From the NCBI GenBank assembly GCA_001798135.1, contig MGRJ01000030.1, forward strand, positions 1 through 64,000: a DNA stretch of 64,000 nucleotides. The letters are read 5' to 3'. The notes beneath the pieces are model-generated. The model saw nothing but the letters and a program-made list of their open reading frames with translations, ran no database searches and was not told where the DNA came from. Position 1 is the first letter of the stretch, and each line of letters begins with the position of its first letter. The translations under genes and the position numbers were made by a program. The DNA is from Deltaproteobacteria bacterium RIFCSPHIGHO2_02_FULL_40_28. GTDB taxonomy: Bacteria; UBA10199; 2-12-FULL-40-28. This document shows, one piece after another, positions 1 to 7,181 of the stretch.

Positions 1-90
1 TCGCCTCCGAGATTCGATCTCTTTTTCTCTGTATTCTTTAGTATTTCCAACGTGTTGCCAATTCATTCAGCAACACTTTGTGAGTATTAT

Positions 91-171
91 GCCCATCGCG
101 AGGAGGCCAAAGGCCGACGTGGCGATCCAGGTTTAATTAACCTGGATTGCTTCGTCGCCCAAGCTCCTCGC
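91..171. repeat. REP-like palindromic repeat, copy 1
   Basis: Noncoding palindrome of about 80 bp. GCGAGGAG (98-105) pairs with CTCCTCGC (164-171), and an inner stem pairs CCAGGTT (127-133) with AACCTGG (139-145). A diverged copy lies at 60155-60229 and shares the GAGGAGGCC and GGCCGACGTGG blocks. GCAACACTTT occurs on both sides, at 70-79 and 170-179. I see no gene in the remainder of 1-247. Confidence 0.7.
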
Positions 172-247
172 AACACTTTCTTGCTCAGGGTCGCTCGCGA
201 CGATTCATGATTTAGAAAAATGTTCTAGCACCGAGCTATGGTGTTAT

Positions 248-276
248 TTGACGTAATACACATTTTTGTGTATTCT
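248..276 (+). promoter_or_regulatory. Promoter with embedded operator for the XRE gene
   Basis: A sigma70-type promoter reads TTGACG (248-253), a 17-nt spacer, then TATTCT (271-276). A perfect inverted repeat, AATACACA (255-262), TTTT, TGTGTATT (267-274), fills the spacer and overlaps the -10. An operator in this position fits autorepression by the HTH protein encoded just downstream, as in HigA-type antitoxins. The autorepression is inference; the repeat and promoter spacing are seen. Confidence 0.6.
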
Positions 277-280
277 AACT

Positions 281-304
281 ATGGAATGGAAAATTACTGT
301 ATGA
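281..304 (+). pseudogene. Possible toxin-start remnant (7 codons)
   Basis: A mini-ORF of seven codons, MEWKITV, begins five bases after the -10 box, and its TGA stop overlaps the ATG of the XRE gene (301) in the ATGA style common between TA genes. RelE/HigB toxins often start with a similar Met-x-Trp-Lys stretch, and the HigB at 59676-59945 starts MKWIVK. It could be what is left of a toxin gene after an internal deletion, or simply a chance leader peptide. Low confidence alone; it gains weight from similar remnants at 5930-6055 and 58088-58290. Confidence 0.3.
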
Positions 305-663
305 CTTTTAACATACCAACATCTGAAGGAGTAGTTGCCATAAAGGCTCCTTTCCGGTTGAACAAACAACATAAAGCTAAAATTAGAAAAGTATTTACTG
401 AAATCACCAGTTCCAACGAGCCTCTTTCAGATGAAAACATGGAATCATTCTTAAAGAGAACAACTCCTGATACAAATACCCCTATTGGCAAAATCAAGGG
501 ACTATTGGTTCTCTATAATTGGACTCAAAAAAAATTAAGTGCCAAGTCTGGCCTATCGGTAAGCATTATTTGTGATATTTTAAAAAGCCGACGTCCTATT
601 GGAGTAACAACCGCAAAGAAATTAGCTAGAGCGTTGAATGTAGATTATCATGATTTTTTGTAG
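301..663 (+). CDS. XRE-family (HigA-type) antitoxin-like regulator, orphan
   Basis: Protein of 120 residues with a C-terminal XRE helix-turn-helix at about residues 58-118, including a TQKKLSAKSGLS helix pair and a terminal LARALNVDYHDFL segment. It resembles the 121-residue HigA at 59305-59670 in length and domain order, which supports the ATG at 301 rather than the in-frame upstream codons at 238 or 286; the predicted transcript starts near 283. It is probably a DNA-binding antitoxin repressing its own promoter through the inverted repeat at 255-274. No toxin gene is adjacent: only the 7-codon remnant at 281-304 lies between promoter and start, and the next gene is an unrelated GH15 hydrolase. 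The HTH fold is confident; the antitoxin role is inferred. Confidence 0.7.
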   Translation: MTFNIPTSEGVVAIKAPFRLNKQHKAKIRKVFTEITSSNEPLSDENMESFLKRTTPDTNTPIGKIKGLLVLYNWTQKKLSAKSGLSVSIICDILKSRRPIGVTTAKKLARALNVDYHDFL

Positions 664-740
664 AAAACAGAAACAGGTGCCAAGACTTTTAGTTCTTAGT
701 TCCTTTTATCAATCAAATTCTATATGGTATAAAAAAACAC

Positions 741-2477
741 ATGCGTTACGGTATTATTGGCAATTGTAAATCAGCAGCTTTGGTTAGTGAAAGGGGAAGT
801 ATCGATTGGTGCTGTTTACCCAAATTTGATAGCGCTTCTGTTTTTGCTAAACTTCTTGATTCTAAGGGAGGAAGCTTTCAAATACAGGCAGCTTACGGTG
901 GTACCGTTAAACAATACTACATTCCCAAAACAAATATTCTTCAAACGGAATTTGATGACGGTACAAATGCGTTTGCTCTTATTGACTACATGCCTCGTTA
1001 TCGGGAGGAAAAAGAATATTTTAAACCGATAGAAATTCATCGCATTATTAAACCCTTGAAAGGCCGACCTGTTATCAAGGTAAATTTTGCTCCACGGCTA
1101 GATTATGCCCGTGGCAAAACTAATATTATCCCAAGAAAAGAACTTATTACTGCTTCACACGGACTTGAATCCATCTTTCTCTACTCAAGCCTACCCATCA
1201 ACAAAATTATTTCAAGTGAGGAAATTATACTAAATAAAGATCACTATTTCTTGCTCACTTATCATGAAAAAATAGAGTCACCCACCTTTCATTATATAAA
1301 CAATTCATTTTTTAAAACTCGTGCTTATTGGGAAACATGGGCAGCCCATTGCCAATTGCCCAAGTTAGCTCAAGATTATGTTTTACGTTCAGCTTTAACT
1401 CTCAAACTCATGACCTATGAAGATTCAGGTGCTATTATTGCTGCTCCCACCACTTCTCTTCCTGAAATTATAGGTGATGTCAGAAATTGGGATTACCGTT
1501 TCTGCTGGCTGCGTGATGCTTCTTTGATGCTTGAAGCATTAAAAAGTATTGGTCATTTTGAAGAAGCTAAAGCTTTTATCCATTTTTTATTGCGCCTCTT
1601 TGAAAGCAAAAAATCTAAGGTGCAAATTGTTTACGGCATTGGTGGCAGAGGTCATTATGATGAAAAAATACTCAAACATCTCAAGGGCTATAAAAATTCA
1701 AAGCCTGTGAGGATTGGAAACAAAGCTTTTGATATGCGTCAAAACGATATTTTTGGTGAAATTTTGAATACAATTTATCTTTACTACTTCCATTACAAAA
1801 TTGAACAAATGCCAGATGAAGGATGGGCGCTTGTTAAGTTTTTGGTTAACACCATCTCACGTGATTGGGTTACTCCTGATGCTGGAATATGGGAATTTAG
1901 ACACCGTGGTGCACATTTTACCTTCTCGAAGGTTCTTTCATGGGCGGCCCTTGATCGTGGAATCAAAATTGCCCAAAAGTTAGACAAAAAATACGCCGTT
2001 TTAAACTGGACCCCAGTATGTGAAAAAATAAAAAAAGATATCAGAAAAAGAGGATGGAATAACAAACTCAAATCTTTCGTTCAGATTTATGGTTCAAATA
2101 ATCTTGATGCTAGTCTTCTTTTGATACAACGTTATGGCTTTCTGAAAGCAGATGATGCAAGTTGGATTTCTACAGTACATCAATGTGAAAAAGCACTCAT
2201 TCATAATGGTTTAGGATTTCGCTACACGAGCTACGATGACTTTGGAAAACCCAAAAGTGCGTTTATTGTGGCAACTTTATGGATAGCTAAAGCCCTACAT
2301 TCCATTGGAGAAAAAGAGAAAGCTCTCGAAATATTCAAAAATGTACTAGCTCATTCTAATCATTTGGGACTTTTGTCAGAAGATATTGATCCAAAAACAG
2401 GAGAGCTTCTAGGAAATTTTCCTCAAGCATATTCTCATATGGCAGTTATTAATACAGCCATTGCGATGGAACAATAA
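741..2477 (+). CDS. Glycoside hydrolase family 15 protein (glucoamylase/trehalase-like)
   Basis: Protein of 578 residues spanning a full GH15 architecture: an N-terminal beta-sandwich domain (roughly 1-200) and an (alpha/alpha)6 catalytic barrel (about 205-578). The barrel has the signature RNWDYRFCWLRDA at 248-260, the likely general acid Glu385 in the GIWE motif and the likely general base Glu547 in LLSEDIDP. There is no signal peptide, so it should be cytoplasmic. GH15 members hydrolyse alpha-glucosidic bonds; some bacterial ones are trehalases. It lies end-to-end with otsB (10 bp between stops) and next to otsA, so a role in trehalose or a related alpha-glucoside is likely. Substrate cannot be told from sequence alone. 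Confidence 0.9.
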   Translation: MRYGIIGNCKSAALVSERGSIDWCCLPKFDSASVFAKLLDSKGGSFQIQAAYGGTVKQYYIPKTNILQTEFDDGTNAFALIDYMPRYREEKEYFKPIEIHRIIKPLKGRPVIKVNFAPRLDYARGKTNIIPRKELITASHGLESIFLYSSLPINKIISSEEIILNKDHYFLLTYHEKIESPTFHYINNSFFKTRAYWETWAAHCQLPKLAQDYVLRSALTLKLMTYEDSGAIIAAPTTSLPEIIGDVRNWDYRFCWLRDASLMLEALKSIGHFEEAKAFIHFLLRLFESKKSKVQIVYGIGGRGHYDEKILKHLKGYKNSKPVRIGNKAFDMRQNDIFGEILNTIYLYYFHYKIEQMPDEGWALVKFLVNTISRDWVTPDAGIWEFRHRGAHFTFSKVLSWAALDRGIKIAQKLDKKYAVLNWTPVCEKIKKDIRKRGWNNKLKSFVQIYGSNNLDASLLLIQRYGFLKADDASWISTVHQCEKALIHNGLGFRYTSYDDFGKPKSAFIVATLWIAKALHSIGEKEKALEIFKNVLAHSNHLGLLSEDIDPKTGELLGNFPQAYSHMAVINTAIAMEQ

Positions 2478-2487
2478 TAATCATATT

Positions 2488-3273
2488 TTATGCTTGAACG
2501 GCATCAGCCCACCGAGCAAGAAACTCCAGAAGTTCCTCTGGAGGTTTAAGCCAGATATCAGCACTTGTGTTTCGAAAGTCAGACCGCACTAAAATAGCCA
2601 AACCATTTTTTTTGATGACTTTGAAAGCATCTTCGTCAGTCAAATCGTCTCCTAAATAAGCTACTTGAGTTTGAGGCCCTACTTCAGAAAGAACTGTTTC
2701 CACGGCTGTCCCTTTATTTCTACCTGGCGCACGCAATTCAAGCCCACCGTCAAAAGCTAGAAGCTGGAGACCTGTTTCCTTTGCCAACACAAGCCATTTT
2801 TCCTTGGCCTCCTGTAAAATTTGTACTGCTTTATTTTTATCCATTCCCCTTACGTGCAAGGCCATACAAGCTGGTTTTTGTTCAATGTATGAAATCCATC
2901 CTTTTTCTTCTATCCAGGCATCAGCTTCTACTAGCCCTTTAAGACAAAGCTCATCTATTTTTCCAATTTGACAAGTACCATCCGGCAAACATCTTTCCCA
3001 TCCGTGAGAACCCCAAATTTCTGGATGAGTTGGAAGATTCAAAAGTGAAATTAAATCCAGTGGCCTTCTACCAGATATCAACACAAGATGTGTGCGAGAA
3101 GAAAAGAGAATTTTTTCGAGAAGTGCACACACGCCAGGATATGGATACGCTTTGTCTCGTTCGATACAAAATGGAGCTAGTGTACCATCATAGTCTAGAA
3201 AAAGAACTGAAGCAGAAGCTTTTTTTAGATGCTCAAAAAAAGAATCCATAACCATATTTTGTTGAATAGACAT
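2488..3273 (-). CDS. otsB: Trehalose-6-phosphate phosphatase
   Basis: Protein of 261 residues, HAD superfamily. The nucleophile motif DYDGT lies at 27-31 (Asp27), motif II Ser in LISGR at about 65-69, Lys in GRNKG at 184-188 and the metal-binding GDDLTDEDAF at 208-217. It dephosphorylates trehalose-6-phosphate to trehalose, the second step after OtsA. It is divergent from otsA with only 36 bp between the start codons, so the two promoters must overlap each other or the coding ends, suggesting joint control. No clear Shine-Dalgarno sequence precedes ATG 3273; alternative ATGs exist at 3255 and 3249. Confidence 0.93.
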   Translation of the reverse strand: MSIQQNMVMDSFFEHLKKASASVLFLDYDGTLAPFCIERDKAYPYPGVCALLEKILFSSRTHLVLISGRRPLDLISLLNLPTHPEIWGSHGWERCLPDGTCQIGKIDELCLKGLVEADAWIEEKGWISYIEQKPACMALHVRGMDKNKAVQILQEAKEKWLVLAKETGLQLLAFDGGLELRAPGRNKGTAVETVLSEVGPQTQVAYLGDDLTDEDAFKVIKKNGLAILVRSDFRNTSADIWLKPPEELLEFLARWADAVQA

Positions 3274-3309
3274 AACTTTTATAGAAGATTATAGGTTAAG
3301 CAAATATCT

Positions 3310-5529
3310 ATGAATAGACAAATTTTAAAATATAGCATGATCATTCTTGCTGTGTTCTGTGTGGGCATCCTTATTTTTTCTTATTCTCGTATTGTACAGG
3401 AGAAAGAAATTCTTTTAGATGATCTTCATAGACGCGCAAAGATTATTGCAAAAAGTATGGCACCAGCTGCTCTGCGTCTCTTACAAAACCCACCTTTGGC
3501 CGATGAGGAAGATCTTGCCGAAAGAATTGCAGGTCAGGGTAGAACGATGGGAATTCTTCTTTGTGATTTTAAAGGGAACATGATTGCAAGATCTATTGCC
3601 CTGTTGGAAATAAAAGACTGTGAAAGTATAAATGAGAATAGGGTAGATAAATCTGAAGAAGAACAAATTCTTTTCCAGGAAGAAAAAGGTCTTGTTCTCC
3701 ATAGTTTTATTTATCCACTTAAAAATCGTTCTAAAGCATTTTTAGGAATTCTTGTGGTTGTTCATGAAGCTTCTTACATTAACGAACGTGTAAGATCACT
3801 TGTTACATGGACAACATTCAGTGTTGCTATTCTGGCCCTTTTTCTTTCGGCAGCTACTTATTTTTTATCTCGTCGATTATTTCAAAATGCCATTGATAAA
3901 TTGGTTGGCTGGATGAAATCAGAAAAAGAATCTCTCCCACCAGCTACTGAATCCCTTTTAAAACCAGTAACTCGTGAAGTAGAAAAACTTACAGCTCGGC
4001 TGCGTTCCGCCAGAGAAACAGCTCAAGAAATTTCTACTTCGTTAGCAAGTGATGTTTGGACTGCTTCTCGTTTGAAGGCACATGCACTTGCTCATTTTGG
4101 CAATCGCTCCATGATTGTAGTATCAAATCGCGAACCCTACATGCATATAAAAGAACATGGCCGAAGAAAAGTTGTGGTACCTGCTGGGGGTGTTGTAACA
4201 GCACTTGATCCAATATTACGTGCCACAAGTGGATTGTGGATTGCTCATGGAGCAGGAGATGCTGATCGGGAGGTCACAGACAAAGATGGAAAAATTTTGG
4301 TTCCTCCAGAGGCTCCCTTGTATACCTTAAAAAGAGTATGGCTTAGCAAAGAAGAAGAACAGGGTTACTATTATGGGTTTTCCAACGAGGCTCTTTGGCC
4401 ACTATGTCATCTTACTCATCACCGTCCTCATTTTGAGGAAAAAGATTGGTCAACTTACCAGCATGTTAATAGTATTTTTGCCAATGCCATATTTGGAGAG
4501 CTTGGCAAAGAAAAACCTTTTGTGTTGGTACAAGATTATCATTTTACTCTTTTACCAAAATTTGTGCGTGAAAAACGTGCAGATGCAGTTGTAGGGTTAT
4601 TTTGGCATATTCCCTGGCCAACAACTGAGATTTTTCAGATATGCCCATGGAAAAGGGAAATTTTAGAAGGAATGCTGGGTGCTCATTTTATCGGATTTCA
4701 CCTTCAGTCCTACTGTACCCATTTTTTAAATACAGTGAACAATTTACTTCCTGTCAGAATCGATTGGGACCGTTCTGCTATTATTCATGAAAAAGGAACT
4801 ACATTTGTGAAACCTTTTCCCATCAGTATCGAACCCTGGACCGACAAAGGAATACCAGGAGATGAAAAAATCCAGAAAAAAATGGATGCTTTCAAAGAAG
4901 AACTTGATTTAAAGGATAAACGATTGGTGATAAGTGTTGACAGGTTAGATTATACAAAGGGCATTCCTGAGCGCTTGGGGGCTATCGATCGTTTTCTAGA
5001 AAAATATCCTGCATTTAAAGAAAAAATTAGTTTTGTGCAACTGGTTAGTCCTTCGCGTATTCATATTCCGCGTTATCGCGATTTGGTGAAAGAGATTGAA
5101 GAAATCACGGATCGAATCAATTGGAAACATGGCACAGACAAATGGAAACCAGTTCTTCTTTTAAAAGAACATCACAATAGCGAAACTGTTTACACATTTC
5201 TACGTATGGCAGATGTGTGCATTGTTAGTTCTTTGGCCGATGGAATGAATTTGGTAGCCAAGGAATTTGTGGCAGCTCGTAATCATGATGATGGTGTGCT
5301 TATCCTTTCAGAATTTACGGGTGTTGCCCGAGAATTTCAAGAAGCTCTTCAGGTGAACCCCTATGCACGTGCAGATTTTGCTGAAACTATTCATGTTGCC
5401 CTTAACATGCCTATTGAGGAACAAAAGCGTTGCATGATACGGATGAAAGCAAAAGTTACCGAAAATAATGTTTATCGATGGGCAGCAGATTTAATTAGCG
5501 AAATGCTTCATTCCGAAGAAACTTCCTAA
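3310..5529 (+). CDS. otsA: Trehalose-6-phosphate synthase with N-terminal membrane sensor-like module
   Basis: Protein of 739 residues, against about 460-480 for a plain OtsA. Residues 8-27 form a transmembrane helix, about 36-160 a periplasmic segment, 165-187 a second transmembrane helix and 187-240 a charged, HAMP/coiled-coil-like linker. The GT20 domain starts near 266 (RSMIVVSNREPY) and has the expected GGVVTALDP, HIPWPTTEIF, SVDRLDYTKGIPERL and DGMNLVAKEF motifs. It makes trehalose-6-phosphate from a nucleotide-activated glucose and glucose-6-phosphate. The N-terminal layout is that of a two-helix sensor such as a histidine kinase or chemoreceptor input module, so synthesis may respond at the membrane to an external signal such as osmotic stress. 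The enzyme call is firm; the sensing role is inferred. Confidence 0.9.
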   Translation: MNRQILKYSMIILAVFCVGILIFSYSRIVQEKEILLDDLHRRAKIIAKSMAPAALRLLQNPPLADEEDLAERIAGQGRTMGILLCDFKGNMIARSIALLEIKDCESINENRVDKSEEEQILFQEEKGLVLHSFIYPLKNRSKAFLGILVVVHEASYINERVRSLVTWTTFSVAILALFLSAATYFLSRRLFQNAIDKLVGWMKSEKESLPPATESLLKPVTREVEKLTARLRSARETAQEISTSLASDVWTASRLKAHALAHFGNRSMIVVSNREPYMHIKEHGRRKVVVPAGGVVTALDPILRATSGLWIAHGAGDADREVTDKDGKILVPPEAPLYTLKRVWLSKEEEQGYYYGFSNEALWPLCHLTHHRPHFEEKDWSTYQHVNSIFANAIFGELGKEKPFVLVQDYHFTLLPKFVREKRADAVVGLFWHIPWPTTEIFQICPWKREILEGMLGAHFIGFHLQSYCTHFLNTVNNLLPVRIDWDRSAIIHEKGTTFVKPFPISIEPWTDKGIPGDEKIQKKMDAFKEELDLKDKRLVISVDRLDYTKGIPERLGAIDRFLEKYPAFKEKISFVQLVSPSRIHIPRYRDLVKEIEEITDRINWKHGTDKWKPVLLLKEHHNSETVYTFLRMADVCIVSSLADGMNLVAKEFVAARNHDDGVLILSEFTGVAREFQEALQVNPYARADFAETIHVALNMPIEEQKRCMIRMKAKVTENNVYRWAADLISEMLHSEETS

Positions 5530-5579
5530 ACTAATAAAAAATAAAAGGTGCCGCCCTTCCAGCACCATAACAAGTTCGT

Positions 5580-5600
5580 GTAAGCGTGCCTGGCACCAAT
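5580..5600 (+). repeat. GTGCCTGGCAC repeat, copy 1
   Basis: Contains the palindrome GTGCC-T-GGCAC at 5586-5596 in the context TAAGCGTGCCTGGCACCAAT. It lies between the convergent 3' ends of otsA and hicB, 17 bp from the hicB stop. Just upstream, GGTGC/GCACC (5548-5567) forms another small stem. Confidence 0.8.
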
Positions 5601-5616
5601 ACGTTGTTGAGGCATA

Positions 5617-5949
5617 TTATTGATCCATCACTCTTGAGAGAATGTATTGATTAATCGAAACACCCTGCTCAGCAGCCTGAGTTGCTAATTGACGATGAAC
5701 TTCTGGGGAGGTTCTTAATGTTAAATTACCCTTGAATTGCTTTGTTGAAAATGGTTCTGGAATTTCTTCTTTGTCATCCTTCATCCATTTAAGCGTGGCC
5801 GACACAACTTTTTTAATAGCTTTAATGGCCATCTCGATTTTTTTGCCGTGGGCTTTAAGGGTAGGTAACTCAAGACAAGTTGCAATATGGGCATTATCCT
5901 CTTCGGACCATTCAACGCGGTAGGTATATTTATCTACAAGGTCTTTCAT
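5617..5949 (-). CDS. hicB: HicB-family antitoxin with C-terminal ribbon-helix-helix
   Basis: Protein of 110 residues from ATG 5949 (a TTG at 5985 is an alternative). The N-terminal half (YTYRVEWSEEDNAHIATCLEL) is the partial RNase-H-like HicB fold, and the C-terminal FKGNLTLRTSPEVHRQLA followed by a helix-helix segment is a ribbon-helix-helix DNA-binding domain. HicB antitoxins neutralise the HicA mRNA interferase and repress hicAB. The only trace of hicA is the fragment at 5930-6055, which overlaps this start, so the antitoxin appears to be an orphan behind its original operator (6063-6082). Confidence 0.82.
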   Translation of the reverse strand: MKDLVDKYTYRVEWSEEDNAHIATCLELPTLKAHGKKIEMAIKAIKKVVSATLKWMKDDKEEIPEPFSTKQFKGNLTLRTSPEVHRQLATQAAEQGVSINQYILSRVMDQ

Positions 5950-6055
5950 TTTTGCAATGACTCCCTCTAATTCTTGGTTTTCCAAAGTAATGAATACAAA
6001 TATTTAACAGATCCTTAAATCTTACATTCTTTGGATTTGCCAGATCCTCTAGCAT
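5930..6055 (-). pseudogene. Truncated HicA-like toxin remnant
   Basis: ORF of 41 codons from ATG 6055 to TAA at 5930-5932. Its residues include LANPKNVRFKDLL, then HYFGKPRIRGSH, which match the N-terminal part of HicA-type double-stranded-RNA-binding-fold toxins up to the region of their conserved Gly-Ser-His. After GSH the sequence runs straight into the region around the hicB start and stops, so the C-terminal half is missing. This is too short to be a working HicA (usually 60-85 residues or more). Family assignment is from memory of the motif, not a database search. Confidence 0.55.
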
Positions 6056-6062
6056 AAAAGAT

Positions 6063-6082
6063 GATAGCATATGCGCTATCAC
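6063..6082. promoter_or_regulatory. Operator-like palindrome upstream of hicA remnant/hicB
   Basis: TGATAGC (6063-6069), ATATGC, GCTATCA (6076-6082) is a perfect 7-bp inverted repeat whose centre also contains the palindrome GCATATGC. It ends 8 bp before the ATG of the hicA remnant, the usual place for a HicB operator. Binding by HicB is inferred. Confidence 0.5.
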
Positions 6083-6123
6083 ATTACAACCCGATTATTT
6101 GCTTAAAAAAATAGGTTCCGATT

Positions 6124-6141
6124 TGCAAGCGTGCCTGGCAT
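6124..6141 (+). repeat. GTGCCTGGCAC repeat, copy 2 (last base differs)
   Basis: TTGCAAGCGTGCCTGGCATC; core GTGCCTGGCAT at 6131-6141, one mismatch from the consensus. It lies 15 bp beyond the stop of the ribbon-helix-helix gene on the minus strand. Confidence 0.7.
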
Positions 6142-6155
6142 CAAGCTTCAACATT

Positions 6156-6389
6156 TTACGCTGCTTTCAGACGCTTTATTCCATCTGCTATCAAAAGACG
6201 CATAAGAACTTGATAAGGCACGCCTCGTTTGTCGGCGAGTGATTTTAATTCATCAAGCAGTTCTTCCTCAAGAGCAACGCTTGTTGGCTTTCGACGATTG
6301 CCCTTCAATCGTCTCATGCCTGCAATAATTGCTTTGGGATCAAAATCAATCCGATCATAAACTTTCAATCTTTTTACATATTTCTTCAT
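6156..6389 (-). CDS. Ribbon-helix-helix antitoxin-like protein (CopG/BrnA type), orphan
   Basis: Protein of 77 residues, basic, with KPTSVALEEELLDELKSLADKRGVPYQVLMRLLIADGIKRL at its C-terminus, a ribbon-helix-helix pattern (beta strand then two helices) seen in CopG-like antitoxins that pair with BrnT-like toxins. It would bind DNA as a dimer and repress its own promoter. No toxin gene is present: only a 12-codon mini-ORF (6386-6424) sits between the operator repeats and this ATG. HTH/RHH nature is confident, partner identity is not. Confidence 0.7.
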   Translation of the reverse strand: MKKYVKRLKVYDRIDFDPKAIIAGMRRLKGNRRKPTSVALEEELLDELKSLADKRGVPYQVLMRLLIADGIKRLKAA

Positions 6390-6424
6390 AAAGTTTGCCA
6401 GATTATGAATTTAAACTGAGCCAT
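6386..6424 (-). pseudogene. Possible BrnT-like toxin-start remnant (12 codons)
   Basis: Mini-ORF MAQFKFIIWQTL whose TGA stop overlaps the ATG of the RHH gene (ATGA). BrnT-like toxins partnered with this type of antitoxin often start with an FxFIWD-like strand, which FKFIIW loosely resembles. It sits immediately after the direct-repeat operator. Either a residue of a deleted toxin gene or an unrelated leader ORF; speculative on its own. Confidence 0.25.
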
Positions 6425-6430
6425 GTATAA

Positions 6431-6450
6431 CACTATAGTACACTATACTA
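6431..6450. promoter_or_regulatory. 10-bp-spaced direct repeats, probable RHH operator
   Basis: CACTATAGTA (6431-6440) is followed directly by CACTATACTA (6441-6450). Ribbon-helix-helix repressors typically bind short repeats spaced by one helical turn, and the site lies just upstream of the RHH gene. The -10 region is probably within it, since several TATAGT-like hexamers occur on the minus strand. Binding is inferred. Confidence 0.5.
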
Positions 6451-6471
6451 ATGGGGTTGGCAAGTTATTTT

Positions 6472-6500
6472 GGGCAACCACAAGGGGGTTGCCCCTACGG
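6472..6500. repeat. GGGCAACC/GGTTGCCC intergenic hairpin
   Basis: GGGCAACC (6472-6479) pairs with GGTTGCCC (6487-6494), followed by CCTACGG. The same type of hairpin occurs at 38485-38510 and 54509-54535 in this window. Noncoding. Confidence 0.6.
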
Positions 6501-6520
6501 GTTTTAATTATAATTATATA

Positions 6521-6562
6521 AAAAGAAAAGGCCCGCCGATTTGTAACAACCAACAGGCCTCT
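6521..6562 (-). terminator. Likely terminator of the phasin-like gene
   Basis: Reading the minus strand, GAGGCC and GGCCT form a stem around a long loop and the 3' arm is followed by TTTTCTTTTT. It begins about 30 bp after the phasin-like stop codon. The long loop lowers confidence. Confidence 0.45.
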
Positions 6563-6589
6563 TTTAGAGGGAGGTAGACTGATAAACTT

Positions 6590-7093
6590 TTAAGCCGCCG
6601 CTACTTCTTCTTTCTTATGAGAAAGGGTTTTAATTTTTCTTTCCAAAGAATTTACCTTACGGTTCAATTCATCCACTTCATCCTTACTGGGAATTGAAAA
6701 AAGTTTAAAAACTTGACGACGTGTATTTTGTGCTGCATCAACAGCTTTTTCTAACAAACCATACGACTGAAACTTTTGTACTAATTCGTCCACACTGCCT
6801 CTTACTTCGTTAATAAGCCCGCGGGCTGCATCTAAATCAACTTTCTTAATGTTGGCCAAAATTTCATCAGCTACCTTTTTTACTTCTTTAGATAACTCTG
6901 TGGAACTAATCTTACCAACAATCTCATCAAAATTCTTTTTAATGAGCTTGCTTGATTTTTCGCTGCGTTTTTTCAAATGACCTAACGCTTTTTCTACTTC
7001 ACCTTCCAACTTAGCAATAACTTCATTAATTTTCCCCAATCTGTCCTTTAAGAACTGATTATGAGCTTGTTTTGATTTATTCTTTACGGGCAT
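6590..7093 (-). CDS. Phasin-like coiled-coil protein
   Basis: Protein of 167 residues, almost entirely helical and rich in Lys, Glu and Ala with heptad-like spacing. The C-terminal VFKLFSIPSKDEVDELNRKV followed by SLERKI resembles the tail of polyhydroxyalkanoate granule-associated (phasin) proteins, which contains a G/S-IP-[ST]-K-[ED]-[ED]-V-[DE]-x-L-x-x-[RK] pattern. ATG 7093 is preceded by GGAGG at 7100-7104 with a 6-nt spacer, so the in-frame TTG at 7099 is rejected. No PHA synthase is in the window, so the granule role is uncertain; another cytoskeletal or nucleoid coiled-coil role is possible. Confidence 0.55.
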   Translation of the reverse strand: MPVKNKSKQAHNQFLKDRLGKINEVIAKLEGEVEKALGHLKKRSEKSSKLIKKNFDEIVGKISSTELSKEVKKVADEILANIKKVDLDAARGLINEVRGSVDELVQKFQSYGLLEKAVDAAQNTRRQVFKLFSIPSKDEVDELNRKVNSLERKIKTLSHKKEEVAAA

Positions 7094-7181
7094 TGGCAAC
7101 CTCCAAGTAGATGTTTAATGTTAAAAAGAACTAACACAACGCGTCATGAAGTGTCAACACAAAAAATAACGCAATGCATTA

